Of a stretch of 25,235 nucleotides of DNA, positions 15,564 to 24,074 are shown piece by piece; the stretch's first letter is position 1; every line of letters begins with the position of its first letter. The notes beneath the pieces were generated by a model. The model ran no database searches, had not been told where the DNA came from, and saw only the letters and a list, made by a program, of their open reading frames with translations. The translations under genes were made by a program, and so were the position numbers. The stretch comes from Hungatella sp. UBA3048. Lineage in GTDB: Bacteria; Bacillota; Clostridia; Lachnospirales; Lachnospiraceae. The stretch is from contig DFCS01000012.1 of the NCBI GenBank assembly GCA_002367105.1, forward strand, positions 1-25,235, read 5' to 3'.

Positions 15564-17670
15564 ACAATTCCTCTTCCGCCGTACCATGCCGGCTTATATA
15601 TTCCAGAAAACTATCATAATTCAAGGACCTGCTGTAATAAAAGCCCTGATAACACTCACAGCCAAGTTCATGAAGCATTTCGACCTGTTCCCTGGTCTCC
15701 ACACCTTCGGCCACAGCCTTGACATGCAGCTGTTCACAAAGAGAAAGAATGGATTTTATAATCTGCCGGCGCTGTTCGTCGCTGGTTACCAATCCTACCA
15801 GGGAAGCATCTAATTTTATGATATTCGCGAAAAAATCACATATATAGAGAAGCGAACTGTGACCCATGCCGAAATCGTCAATAGAAAGATTAAGTCCCAT
15901 GTCCGTAATCTGCCCTAATTTATTGCATATTGCATCAGTCACATCAATTGTAGCGTTTTCGGTAAGCTCCAGCTCCATATACTGAGGCTCGATGCCCAAC
16001 TGATTGATGCAATCCTGAACAGACCGGACCAGGGATCCATCCTCTTTGAGCTGCCTCGGACTTAGATTTACGGAAAGAGGTACCTTAAAGCCCTGTTCAT
16101 GCCAGCTTTTCATATCGCTGAATGACCGGTTCATAATCCATTGCCCCAGCTCATTCGTCAAATTGGCCTCATCACATATATTTAATATAACGATAGGGGA
16201 TACATAACCATAAACGGGATGATTCCATCGCAAAAGAGCCTCTGCACCCACGACCTGACCTTTATAGTTTACTTTCGGCTGATATTCCATATGAAGCGTC
16301 TGTGCCTGGCTCTTAAAGCCTTCCCTGATCTCTGCCGCCAAAGCACGGGCTAGAGAACCTGTTTCATCGTGCCGGTTGAGGATGGTTTTCGTCTGCCGTT
16401 CCTGAATATATTGAATTTCATCAGCCAGTCCTTTAAACACTTCAATGCGTGCGCACTGCTGGTGCTTTTCCTGCATCCTGATGAAAGGAATATAAATCAG
16501 CACAGCCAACACCAGATTAACGGCTTGCATCAAGGCTCCGACAACGGATCCAGTACTGAGATAACCGGATAAGAAAATGGGAGTAGTCCATTTAACCGCC
16601 TGCGTAACCGGAGGAACCCAACCCGCACTCACGGATATCCAGGCATTAAGGCATAAAAAAACAGGTGCTAAGACAAATGGTACAAAAAAATACGGATTGA
16701 ATATTATTGGTAAACCAAATATCATGACTTCATTGATATTAAATATACCGGGCAGTACCGAAATCTTTGCCAATCGGGTTTCGCTGCTGTTTTTCCCAAC
16801 CAGGAGCAAGGCAATCAACAGTCCAAAGGTTGCTCCTGCACCGCCTAAATAAACATAGGTGTCAAAAAATTCTTTGTTAAAAATAACCGCATCCATTGCT
16901 GGCGATACTGACGAAGCAGCAACAGGCATGGCATCCATAATGACATTTCCTCCGTGTATGCCGAAAAACCATAAGATGTGAGTGATGAGAATAACAATCA
17001 TTGCTGAATAGAAATTTTGTCCCGATAACCACATGTCATGGATCTTATGGAATAACTGATAATTGCCGAATCCTATATAATCAAGCATCACTTTTCCCAT
17101 ACTAAAGGTGAAAACAGTGAGCAAAGCAGGCACTACCGTCCGAAAGGCTTCCCGGGTCAGGGTGCTGCCATGATAATTGATAAGATTTTTAGGCCGGATG
17201 CAATTCTGTATTCTATAGAAGAAACAATACAAACCACATGCAAGAAATGATATGATAATGGCACCGAACATCCCTGAAGAGCCGGCTTTTGCTGTGCTTA
17301 TAACAATACCATCTGATGTCTTCATCCATATAATGAAAACGATCAGCGCTACTGCCTGTAAGACAGTTGTACTGACCTCCCCGGACTTAATGAACTCTTT
17401 TTCGCTCGCAATTGCATGGCTTACGGTAATCAACGTAATAATCGCCATAATTTGAAGTGTACCTTCATATATGAGCAAACCAATTTCCCACCAGCCTTCT
17501 CCAAAAACATAAGACATAAATGACTGGTATGCCGGAATGGGCAAATTTAGCAGCGCAAGCACAATGGAACCGATTAGCACAAACGGCATTAAGTATAGTA
17601 ATCCTCTGCGGAGTACGCGGACCATCTGCTGATTTGCCAGCTTAGATATAAGTATATCAAATTCTTGCAT
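15562..17670 (-). CDS. Fusion of PTS EIIC (lactose/cellobiose type) and EAL c-di-GMP phosphodiesterase domain
   Basis: Residues about 10-400 form a multi-helix EIIC membrane domain with the family signatures FGIHGGNVI (236-244) and FNINEVMIFGLPIIFNP (310-326). A linker with helical character (400-450) leads to an EAL domain (about 460-695). The EAL catalytic residues are all visible: Glu477 (EALLRW), Asn535, Glu568/Glu571 (ELTE), Asp598-Asp599 (IDDFG), Lys619, Glu655 (AEGVE) and Gln675. It should therefore hydrolyse c-di-GMP. There is no EIIB or EIIA domain and no PTS gene nearby, so it probably senses or binds an oligosaccharide rather than phosphorylating it. AAGGAGG precedes the ATG. Relatives with this fusion exist in Firmicutes but the role is not well defined. 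Confidence 0.92.
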   Translation of the reverse strand: MQEFDILISKLANQQMVRVLRRGLLYLMPFVLIGSIVLALLNLPIPAYQSFMSYVFGEGWWEIGLLIYEGTLQIMAIITLITVSHAIASEKEFIKSGEVSTTVLQAVALIVFIIWMKTSDGIVISTAKAGSSGMFGAIIISFLACGLYCFFYRIQNCIRPKNLINYHGSTLTREAFRTVVPALLTVFTFSMGKVMLDYIGFGNYQLFHKIHDMWLSGQNFYSAMIVILITHILWFFGIHGGNVIMDAMPVAASSVSPAMDAVIFNKEFFDTYVYLGGAGATFGLLIALLLVGKNSSETRLAKISVLPGIFNINEVMIFGLPIIFNPYFFVPFVLAPVFLCLNAWISVSAGWVPPVTQAVKWTTPIFLSGYLSTGSVVGALMQAVNLVLAVLIYIPFIRMQEKHQQCARIEVFKGLADEIQYIQERQTKTILNRHDETGSLARALAAEIREGFKSQAQTLHMEYQPKVNYKGQVVGAEALLRWNHPVYGYVSPIVILNICDEANLTNELGQWIMNRSFSDMKSWHEQGFKVPLSVNLSPRQLKEDGSLVRSVQDCINQLGIEPQYMELELTENATIDVTDAICNKLGQITDMGLNLSIDDFGMGHSSLLYICDFFANIIKLDASLVGLVTSDEQRRQIIKSILSLCEQLHVKAVAEGVETREQVEMLHELGCECYQGFYYSRSLNYDSFLEYISRHGTAEEEL

Positions 17671-18033
17671 TACTTTTATGAATACCTCCTTTCGTTATGC
17701 GGGAATTAACGATGATGCGACATCTTAACTATCTTTTCCTACACCTTTTGACATAATCTTACGCTTTATTATAAAATTTTTGATCAATTTCTTGTTGCCA
17801 AGTGTAATCAATTTATATAATTTTGTTCCCAATTTCATTCTTTACCAATTAACGGTCAAATGTGTCGAATGTAAAAGCTGAAATGTAAAGTGAGTTGCAA
17901 TTTTTGTAAATGAACTCTTGGGTCTCCATTTAAATGAGATAACATCTATAGATATGGAAAAGGCCGCAGTTTAAAACTGCAGCCTTTTCTTTGTTGATAG
18001 GCGTCTTACCCCACATTAATGATCCTCAAGTTT
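17671..18033. other. Intergenic region upstream of the EIIC-EAL gene
   Basis: The 363 bases carry the ribosome binding site and presumably the promoter of the EIIC-EAL gene (a TATAAT-like element on the minus strand around 17770 has no good -35 partner) and the terminator at 17958. I looked for a c-di-GMP riboswitch core and saw none. Confidence 0.5.
17958..17991. terminator. Terminator downstream of the DMT transporter
   Basis: AAAAGGC (17958-17964) pairs with GCCTTTT (17982-17988) and the inner GCAG with CTGC, with one mismatch. On the minus strand the hairpin is followed by TTTTCC. It lies 43 bases beyond the transporter stop codon. Confidence 0.65.
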
Positions 18034-18930
18034 TTAAGCTGCTTTCTTTTGAGAGCTTATGATAAGCGTTGCAAAAACTACAAGTACACAACCAGCAGCT
18101 TGATACTTACTGATTGATTCTTTTAATATGGTGACAGAAAACAATGTTGAACTAATTGGAATAATACCTGCAAATGCTGCAATGGTATAACCATTACACC
18201 TTTTTGCCCCTGCAAACATAAACGCAAAAGCGACGATTGTAACTATACTGCCATACCATACGAAGGCAATCCAGCCGCTGACCGGCAGCGCTGCGATTGC
18301 TGCCCAGGGCTGTTCCAGCAAGGCGGGAATAAGGCACAGTACCATAGCACAAATGCTTACAAGCCCAGCGTGGACCAATGGGGGCAATATTTCATCACCT
18401 TTTGCATACATATGGATTTTCCGTGAAAACGTTGTAAAAAGCGATTCACAAACTGCCGCACATAATACATAGATTGCTCCGATTGGCTGAAAGTTTTCAA
18501 ATGCTGTCTCAAATGGAAAACCTTGTACCAACAGTACACCGGCAAACGCTATAAGAACACCTGTCACCGTGCGTAAGCTTAAATACTCGTGCAGCATCAA
18601 CCAGGTGAGCAATGCGGTGATTGCAGGCGTGGCCCCTGTAATAATCCCCGCTTCTGCAGCCCCGATATATTGCAATCCTGTTGTCAAAAACACCCGGAAA
18701 AGGAAACTGCCAAACATAGCCTGTAACAGTATGACCGTCCAGGTTTTTCTTGACAGGCTCTTTGCTGTATCATACATGTTCTTACCGCAAAACAGTACCG
18801 CAGTTAAGGATGCGAATACCAGGCTTAAAAACGTGGTGGTAAAAGTCGGAAGATATGCGGATATAAAACTGGCGGCAATCACCGAAGAACCAGCCAATAT
18901 AAATGCTATCGTTAAATATAATCTCCCCAT
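18034..18930 (-). CDS. EamA/DMT superfamily transporter
   Basis: The product is a roughly 300-residue inner-membrane protein with about ten hydrophobic helices in two EamA repeats (about 1-130 and 145-295), ending in a short KK tail. The glycine-rich AEAGIITGATPAITALLTWLML stretch is typical. EamA carriers export amino acids, nucleosides or other metabolites. The ATG at 18930 (MGRLYLTIAF) has TTGAGG just upstream; one at 18948 (MFIEAV) is also possible and would overlap the preceding gene by 11 bases. It is translationally coupled to the B3/B4 gene and divergent from a MocR regulator, so the three likely act together. The substrate is unknown. Confidence 0.88.
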   Translation of the reverse strand: MGRLYLTIAFILAGSSVIAASFISAYLPTFTTTFLSLVFASLTAVLFCGKNMYDTAKSLSRKTWTVILLQAMFGSFLFRVFLTTGLQYIGAAEAGIITGATPAITALLTWLMLHEYLSLRTVTGVLIAFAGVLLVQGFPFETAFENFQPIGAIYVLCAAVCESLFTTFSRKIHMYAKGDEILPPLVHAGLVSICAMVLCLIPALLEQPWAAIAALPVSGWIAFVWYGSIVTIVAFAFMFAGAKRCNGYTIAAFAGIIPISSTLFSVTILKESISKYQAAGCVLVVFATLIISSQKKAA

Positions 18931-18937
18931 AACGGCC

Positions 18938-19606
18938 TCAATAAACATTTATGGATTGTACTTCCACACCTGGAATTGCTTGCAACAGATAAGAAGATAT
19001 TGTTTTTAAGTGCGCATGGATTAACGGTTCGGTCACGCCTTCAACTCCGTATACGAAATAGAGTGCATTTTGGGTGGCTTCTGTAATTCTTGTCCGGTAA
19101 TCAGGTCCGCTCATTATGCTTGAGAGTATCCCTTTTTCGTCAGATAAGTACAGATCGTTTTTTATAAGCTGCTGTTCTTTCCCGGATATGCCTGTATAAT
19201 ATAATGGTTCTGTGGCGGCATTAACTGTCAGATCACCTTCAATCAATTCTAAATCGTGTCCGGCAGTAAGCAGTATATCTTTCAACTCGGCTAAAAACAT
19301 CGCTTCTACGGGTATGCCGACAGGCGGGATACTTTTACCCTTTAGCAAAACCGACTCTAACTGCCCCAATACATGATAGGTTTTATGATAACGCTTGTAG
19401 TAGGCCGCGTAATGACAAAGCGGTTCTTTTGTCAAGGCGGGTTTGCGCTCGTAACCGGAGTTATTTAACTTCATCTGCTCTATTTCTGTTGCTATTATGT
19501 TATCCATAACAGCACGTTCAATCGGTGAACATAGACCCTTCACTATCATCATGCCGAATTTCGCTTCTGGAAAATCGCTTTTCACTGAGGGTGATATTTT
19601 TATCAT
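18938..19606 (-). CDS. B3/B4 tRNA-binding-domain protein
   Basis: The 222-residue protein matches the stand-alone B3/B4 domain, related to the B3/4 region of the phenylalanyl-tRNA synthetase beta chain. Features include YHKTYHVLGQLESVLLKGKSIPPVGIPVEAMFLAEL, LLTAGHDLELIEGDLTVNAA, and a C-terminal EGVTEPLIHAHLKTISSYL segment. Such proteins may edit mischarged aminoacyl-tRNA or bind amino-acid-like ligands. It overlaps or abuts the DMT transporter gene and is the first gene after the divergent promoter shared with the MocR gene. The association with an amino-acid-type exporter and a PLP-dependent regulator fits an amino-acid-related role. Confidence 0.82.
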   Translation of the reverse strand: MIKISPSVKSDFPEAKFGMMIVKGLCSPIERAVMDNIIATEIEQMKLNNSGYERKPALTKEPLCHYAAYYKRYHKTYHVLGQLESVLLKGKSIPPVGIPVEAMFLAELKDILLTAGHDLELIEGDLTVNAATEPLYYTGISGKEQQLIKNDLYLSDEKGILSSIMSGPDYRTRITEATQNALYFVYGVEGVTEPLIHAHLKTISSYLLQAIPGVEVQSINVY

Positions 19607-19661
19607 TTTCTTTCCGTCCTTTCCTTTTTTCAGTGGTATGTGCTATAATTCTATCATCCGG

Positions 19662-19711
19662 AAAGTGGTCTTAAAAGTTCCACTTTTCATCTGATTTTAT
19701 AGAACCACTTT
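19662..19711. promoter_or_regulatory. Probable MocR operator region with repeated CCACTTT
   Basis: Three related boxes lie between the divergent starts: AAAGTGG (19662-19668), CCACTTT (19680-19686) and CCACTTT (19705-19711). The last two are direct repeats 25 bases apart and the first is inverted. TATAAT at 19644-19649 could be a -10 for the plus-strand gene. MocR-type regulators usually bind such repeats in the shared intergenic region. Confidence 0.6.
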
Positions 19712-19728
19712 AGAAAGGAAAGATCGGA

Positions 19729-21126
19729 ATGTGGATTACACTTGACCGCCAAAGCCAGCTAACGCTTGCCCGCCAAATTTATAAACAAATCTGTCAAATG
19801 ATTTTAAACGGCACACTGGAATCCGGGTACCGGCTTCCCTCTACAAGAAAATTATCTTCAGATTTATCTGTCTCAAGAAATACTGTAATTGAAGCTTATA
19901 GCCAGCTTATTGCAGAGGGATACTTAACTACTTATAAAGGTTCAGGTACCGTTGTTGCCCAAGGATTACACGCTTTAGATATTAGGGTATCTTTCAATCA
20001 AAGCCCTGCGCCAAAGCAGGATAAAGTACCGATTCCTAAGGAAATGATTGACTTCCGAACCGGAATACCGGCGCTCGAATACTTCCCCCGCAAGGAATGG
20101 GGCAATCTCTATCGGGAAATATGCAGCCAGATCCCTGCCTGTTCTTTCGGCTATTGCAGTACATCTGGAGTATGGGAGTTAATGGTAACGATTGCCCAAT
20201 ACTTATATCGGACAAGGGGACTGTCATGCGACCCTGCCCAGGTCATAATCACCTCAGGTTCAACGCAAGGATTATCGTTGATTTCCCATGTACTGCAGGA
20301 TAAGCAAAAGGTGGTCTTAACAGAAGATCCTTCCCATGCAGGACTGCGGAAGGTAATTACAACGGCGGGTTGCTTTATCGAAAGCATTTCTGTAGATGAT
20401 AAGGGACTGCGCACAGAATTGCTGGATATCCCAAGGCAGATCTCATTCATATATACCACGCCATCACACCAGTACCCCATGGGAAGTATTCTGCCTATTC
20501 AAAGACGGCTGGACTTAATCCGGTATGCCGAACTAAATAATTGCTATATTGTAGAAGATGATTATGACAGCGAATTTCGATACGAAGGACAGCCTGTAAG
20601 CTCTCTTTACGAATTAAATCCGGAACGGGTGATTTATCTCGGCTCATTCAGTAAGATACTGGCCCCCGCATTCCGGTTAGGATTTATGATTTTGCCTAAG
20701 GAGCTGGTCTCTCCGTGTAAGAAGCTGAAAATGTATTCCGATGTCCATACGGATGCATTGGGGCAATACACATTGGCAAAATTCATTCAAAACGGCGGTT
20801 TTGAAAAGCACATATGGAAAATGAAAAAGCATTATGGCAGAAACCGCAGTTTACTCCTTGCTGAACTATCAAAACATTTTCCCGGCCAATATGAAGTTTT
20901 AGGACACGCTACGGGCTTACACCTTGTTGTACAATTCCATAACAAAATGTTTACCGATAAAATAATTAGTGCAATGGCCAATAATGGCGTACGTATCTAT
21001 CGAACAGGAAGTTTTTATCTGAAAGAAAATCAAGAACGCAGCAATGAAATCATTTTGGGTTATTCCCATTTATCCTCTGAAGAAATCGCAGAAGGGATTA
21101 AAATTATCAGTGACATGATTTCATAG
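19729..21126 (+). CDS. MocR/PdxR-type PLP-dependent transcriptional regulator
   Basis: The 465-residue protein has an N-terminal GntR winged helix (about 8-75: ARQIYKQICQMILNGTLESG, LPSTRKLSSDLSVSRNTVIEAYSQL) and a class I aminotransferase-like domain (about 105-460). Lys309 in LGSFSKILAPAFRLGF is the expected PLP-binding lysine, and DDYDSEFRYEG is the conserved MocR signature. PdxR controls PLP synthesis, while other members control taurine, GABA or amino-acid transport. No pdxS/pdxT is nearby; the divergent partners are an EamA transporter and a B3/B4 protein, so it is more likely a regulator of that pair. GGAAAGATCGG precedes the ATG. Confidence 0.92.
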   Translation: MWITLDRQSQLTLARQIYKQICQMILNGTLESGYRLPSTRKLSSDLSVSRNTVIEAYSQLIAEGYLTTYKGSGTVVAQGLHALDIRVSFNQSPAPKQDKVPIPKEMIDFRTGIPALEYFPRKEWGNLYREICSQIPACSFGYCSTSGVWELMVTIAQYLYRTRGLSCDPAQVIITSGSTQGLSLISHVLQDKQKVVLTEDPSHAGLRKVITTAGCFIESISVDDKGLRTELLDIPRQISFIYTTPSHQYPMGSILPIQRRLDLIRYAELNNCYIVEDDYDSEFRYEGQPVSSLYELNPERVIYLGSFSKILAPAFRLGFMILPKELVSPCKKLKMYSDVHTDALGQYTLAKFIQNGGFEKHIWKMKKHYGRNRSLLLAELSKHFPGQYEVLGHATGLHLVVQFHNKMFTDKIISAMANNGVRIYRTGSFYLKENQERSNEIILGYSHLSSEEIAEGIKIISDMIS

Positions 21127-21179
21127 ACGGCTAAGATATGGAATAGCGGAAACTTTAAAACTTTAAATGAATAGGACAA

Positions 21180-21232
21180 GAGAGGGCACCCCTCAGTCAT
21201 TTCACGACTTTTGGGATACCCTCTCCTTTTTT
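21180..21232 (+). terminator. Intrinsic terminator after the MocR gene
   Basis: GAGAGGG (21180-21186) pairs with CCCTCTC (21219-21225), with further pairing inside the long loop (CCC with GGG). A CTTTTTT tail follows. The next 100 bases to 21339 show nothing clear. Confidence 0.75.
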
Positions 21233-21339
21233 CTATTCACAATAATTATATGTTCGAAAGCAAAGCCCCTTTCGAAGACCGGTAGTACGGGTTAAAAAGC
21301 AGCCCTTTTTTCACCAGCTTTAAGTTCAGATAAGCTGCA

Positions 21340-22734
21340 TTATAATGACATTGCCGAATACTCATCTACCGGCGTATTATACAAATTCACGTCAAGCTCT
21401 GATGTCAGCCTTGCTGTTACAAGACCAGCCAGCATAGCATCATTCACATTCAAAGCGGTCCGACCCATATCAATTAAAGGTTCCACCGATATTAACAGTC
21501 CGGCCAGGCCAACAGGCAGATTCATGGCGGATAAAACCATCAATGCGGCAAATGTCGCACCGCCGCCAACCCCGGCAATACCAAAGGAGCTGATTGCAAC
21601 GATAATAGACAGTTTTGCAATGAAACCAATACTCATAGGGTTAATACCAACCGCAGGGGCAATCATGACAGCAAGCATAGCGGGATAAACGCCTGCGCAG
21701 CCATTCTGGCCAATTGTTGTTCCGAAAGATGCGGCGAAATTGGCAATGCTATCAGGAATACCAAGTTTCTTAGTCTGTGTTTCAATCGTTAAAGGCAGCG
21801 TACCCGCACTGGATCTTGATGTAAATGCAATGGTAAGCGTTGGGAAGGCCTTCTTGATGTATGTTGCTGGATTCAATTTCATCAACAGGATAATTAAAAA
21901 GTGTATGGCAAACATGACAATCAATGCAACATAGTTTGCAATAACAAACTTAGACAGGGCAATAATGCCTGCTATATTCGTAGTCGCAATTGTCTTTGTC
22001 ATAAGTCCCAGAATGCCATACGGCGTTAATCTCAGTATAAAAGTAACCATCCGCATAACGACCGCATAGAGGGAATTAATGATTTTCTGGAAAGTTTCAG
22101 CTTCTTCCGGTTTTTTCTTTTGTATCCCCAATGCGGATATACCAAGAAATGCGGAAAAGATAACCACTGCTATGGTAGAGGTAGCCCTGTCGCCGGTCAT
22201 ATCCTGGAAGGGATTTTGGGGGATAAAGCTCAATATCTGCTGCGGTATCGTCTGATCCTGGACAGATGAAACTTTTCCTTCAAGATACTCGGCCCGGTCT
22301 GTCTCCGCCTGGCCCACGGTTATTTCTTCCGCAGTCAGATGAAAGGTATTTGCAGTTGCAATACCCACCAACGCGGAAATGAACACAGTCAGCAGTAATG
22401 TTGCCAGCACATATGTACTGATTTTCCCCAGGCTTGTATGGGACTTTAAATTAACGATGGCCGATATAATGGAGACCATAATGAGGGGAATCACAATCAT
22501 TTTCAAAAGATTTACATAACCAGTACCGATAATGGAGATCCAATCCAACGAAGTTTTCAGTACTGGGCTGTCAGATGCAAAAGCAAGCTGCATGATACTG
22601 CCTATTACAATTCCCATAAGCAGAGCAGAAAATACTCTCTTTGCAAACGATATATGCTTCTTCTGCATATAGTAAAGAATTCCGACCAGCACAAGAATCA
22701 CGGCGATTATAACCAAAGTCCATAACAAATCCAT
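21340..22734 (-). CDS. tcyP: L-cystine:cation symporter, TcyP-like (DAACS family)
   Basis: The 464-residue membrane protein belongs to the dicarboxylate/amino acid:cation symporter family, and its length and sequence are closest to Bacillus TcyP, the L-cystine importer. Signatures: NLLKMIVIPLIMVSIISAI (TM3-4), RSSAGTLPLTIETQTKKLGIP (hairpin 1), ASFGTTIGQNGCAGVYPAMLA (TM7 cation motif region), and GVGGGATFAALMVLSAMNLPVG (hairpin 2). An inserted loop around 130-180, also seen in TcyP, is present. AAGGAGG lies just before the ATG. It is preceded by a long leader of about 240 bases that looks structured. No other sulfur genes are in the window. Confidence 0.88.
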   Translation of the reverse strand: MDLLWTLVIIAVILVLVGILYYMQKKHISFAKRVFSALLMGIVIGSIMQLAFASDSPVLKTSLDWISIIGTGYVNLLKMIVIPLIMVSIISAIVNLKSHTSLGKISTYVLATLLLTVFISALVGIATANTFHLTAEEITVGQAETDRAEYLEGKVSSVQDQTIPQQILSFIPQNPFQDMTGDRATSTIAVVIFSAFLGISALGIQKKKPEEAETFQKIINSLYAVVMRMVTFILRLTPYGILGLMTKTIATTNIAGIIALSKFVIANYVALIVMFAIHFLIILLMKLNPATYIKKAFPTLTIAFTSRSSAGTLPLTIETQTKKLGIPDSIANFAASFGTTIGQNGCAGVYPAMLAVMIAPAVGINPMSIGFIAKLSIIVAISSFGIAGVGGGATFAALMVLSAMNLPVGLAGLLISVEPLIDMGRTALNVNDAMLAGLVTARLTSELDVNLYNTPVDEYSAMSL

Positions 22735-22851
22735 ACATTTTCCTCCTTAAAAACCACACATATTGAACACTGCAGTATCAGACATTTGTTTGCATAGTGA
22801 CGGGGAGTGATTGTGAAACTACTGAAATCTTTCATGGTACGATGATTCTGC

Positions 22852-22900
22852 GGCGGCTTTGGAACTGTTACGGCCTTAAATATTCCTATACCCAAACGCC
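22852..22900 (-). promoter_or_regulatory. Structured 5' leader of the tcyP-like gene
   Basis: On the minus strand GGCGTTTGG (22900-22892) can pair with CCAAAGCCGCC (22862-22852) with a two-base bulge, and GGAA with TTCC extends the hairpin inside. TTGACA on the minus strand near 23020 is a candidate -35, giving a leader of roughly 240 bases. I compared it by eye with SAM, T-box, ydaO, guanidine and preQ1 elements and found no match, so the class is unknown. Confidence 0.4.
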
Positions 22901-23062
22901 TCCGGATTGATAAAGTATATTCACAAGTAACAACCTTAATGATACGGTTTATTGATGATTTCAATCAGCCTTACTCTATATAACATATATGTTTAGTATG
23001 TTAACATTATGTGGAAAATTTGTCAATTTATTTTTGCTTGATTTTAAGCCATTGCGGCTGCG

Positions 23063-23098
23063 CAAAAAACGGAGTGCATCTTACACATGCATTCCGTT
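23063..23098 (-). terminator. Intrinsic terminator of the 54-residue gene
   Basis: On the minus strand AACGGAATGCAT (23098-23087) pairs with ATGCACTCCGTT (23079-23068) with one mismatch, followed by TTTTTTGC. It lies 11 bases after the stop of the small membrane-protein gene. Confidence 0.75.
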
Positions 23099-23108
23099 CT
23101 CTCAGACA

Positions 23109-23273
23109 TCATAATTCTCTTGCAACAACTCCATATACACGGCGCCCGATCCGAATGATTCTTCCGGTTTCTAATTCCTTATTAAAAAGTACCAGAGCGA
23201 AAATAAAGTATGTCAGTAAGGCCACCAGGCCAATCATCGATAAAAAGTAAACGATTCCTTTATAAATGCGCAT
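23109..23273 (-). CDS. Small membrane protein, 54 residues, unknown
   Basis: The frame starts at 23273 after GGGAGAAATC and ends with TGA at 23109. Residues about 5-30 (GIVYFLSMIGLVALLTYFIF) form one transmembrane helix, followed by a basic tail (TGRIIRIGRRVYG). A dedicated ribosome binding site, a terminator immediately downstream, and a spacing of 47 bases from the upstream gene all support a real gene. I do not recognise it. It is shorter than most gene-finding limits and may be missed. Confidence 0.65.
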   Translation of the reverse strand: MRIYKGIVYFLSMIGLVALLTYFIFALVLFNKELETGRIIRIGRRVYGVVAREL

Positions 23274-23320
23274 GATTTCTCCCGTTAAAAAAGTTGAAGC
23301 TTGCTATTCTTCATGACTTT

Positions 23321-23830
23321 TTATTTTTTAGTTTTTGCAGTCATTTCTTCCAACATGCGCATCAGTTCCAGGGCGCTTCGAAAGCTCACATATTTTTTCT
23401 TCGTCAGCCTCCCAATCACTCTTCCCTGCATGCTGGCATTCTGGCGATACTCTATCTTGACAATCAATGTTTCTTTGGCCAGATGAGCCCTGGTACCCAA
23501 GGTCTTACTATCCTGCAGCTGAATCTTTGCCTTTGCTGGCAGTCTGTTTTTCCCTTGGGTCCTGTTTGCATATTCATCTGCCATTTTTCTATTAAGAAAT
23601 CTTGGATTCGTGGATGGTTGGGGGGTCCCAATCCAGTTGCATATTTCATCCATTTTAAGAATCAAATCGCCTACGCTGGAAAATAAGACAGGTTCATCGA
23701 TGTAACAGTTAAGAATTTCACCATATAAATTCTCATCTTTTTCTTCATGAAAACAAATAAGCATCGTACTGATGCGGTCTGTTTCAGTCAAGCCTTGACA
23801 GACGTTTTGTATTTCTTCGCTATATATCAT
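23321..23830 (-). CDS. Hypothetical protein, 169 residues
   Basis: A soluble, mixed-charge protein with no signal peptide or membrane helix. It has an acidic N-terminal half (TETDRISTMLICFHEEKDE) and a basic C-terminal part ending in RMLEEMTAKTKK. GKNRLPAKAKIQLQDS and VKIEYRQNASMQGRVIG may form a small beta-rich domain. GAGG lies about 10 bases before the ATG at 23830. It precedes the 54-residue membrane protein by 47 bases and is probably co-transcribed with it. I cannot assign a family. Confidence 0.7.
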   Translation of the reverse strand: MIYSEEIQNVCQGLTETDRISTMLICFHEEKDENLYGEILNCYIDEPVLFSSVGDLILKMDEICNWIGTPQPSTNPRFLNRKMADEYANRTQGKNRLPAKAKIQLQDSKTLGTRAHLAKETLIVKIEYRQNASMQGRVIGRLTKKKYVSFRSALELMRMLEEMTAKTKK

Positions 23831-23975
23831 TCGTATCTTATCCTCTTTTTATATCATAGTTTATCAAGTTTCAGACTACTATATTTTTTTATTTTAAAAT
23901 AATAAAGGACTTTTTTGCTTTAATCTGTCCTTAACCTGCATTATTTTGTTCCTAATTTGAAGATATTATCAGCAG

Positions 23976-24011
23976 GCATGACAAAAGGCATGACAAAAGG
24001 GCATGGCAAAA
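23976..24011. repeat. Three tandem 12-bp units GGCATGACAAAA
   Basis: Two exact copies and a third with one change (GGCATGGCAAAA, 24000-24011) follow one another. They lie directly before a GCCGCAG/CTGCGGC hairpin. The region 23831-24074 otherwise contains no gene. The copies may be slippage products or protein-binding sites. Confidence 0.75.
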
Positions 24012-24032
24012 GCCGCAGCATGTAACTGCGGC
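24012..24032. terminator. Hairpin, possible terminator
   Basis: GCCGCAG (24012-24018) pairs with CTGCGGC (24026-24032) around a 7-base loop. On the minus strand it is followed by TTTTGCC, so it might end the decayed gene at 24075. Confidence 0.5.
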
Positions 24033-24074
24033 CATTACTTCTTTACAATATATTTATTGCTATATTATCTTTAT

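Noticed and set aside
17671..18033. c-di-GMP riboswitch before the EAL gene
   Set aside because: The characteristic GEMM core was not found on either strand.
22707..22964. 85-residue minus-strand ORF in the tcyP leader
   Set aside because: It overlaps the tcyP start in another frame, lacks a ribosome binding site, and covers the likely structured RNA.
22741..23020. SAM-I riboswitch or T-box before the tcyP-like gene
   Set aside because: No SAM-I core and no T-box GGTGGNACCGCG sequence are present.
23976..24011. CRISPR-like repeat
   Set aside because: The units are 12 bases, directly abutting and without spacers.
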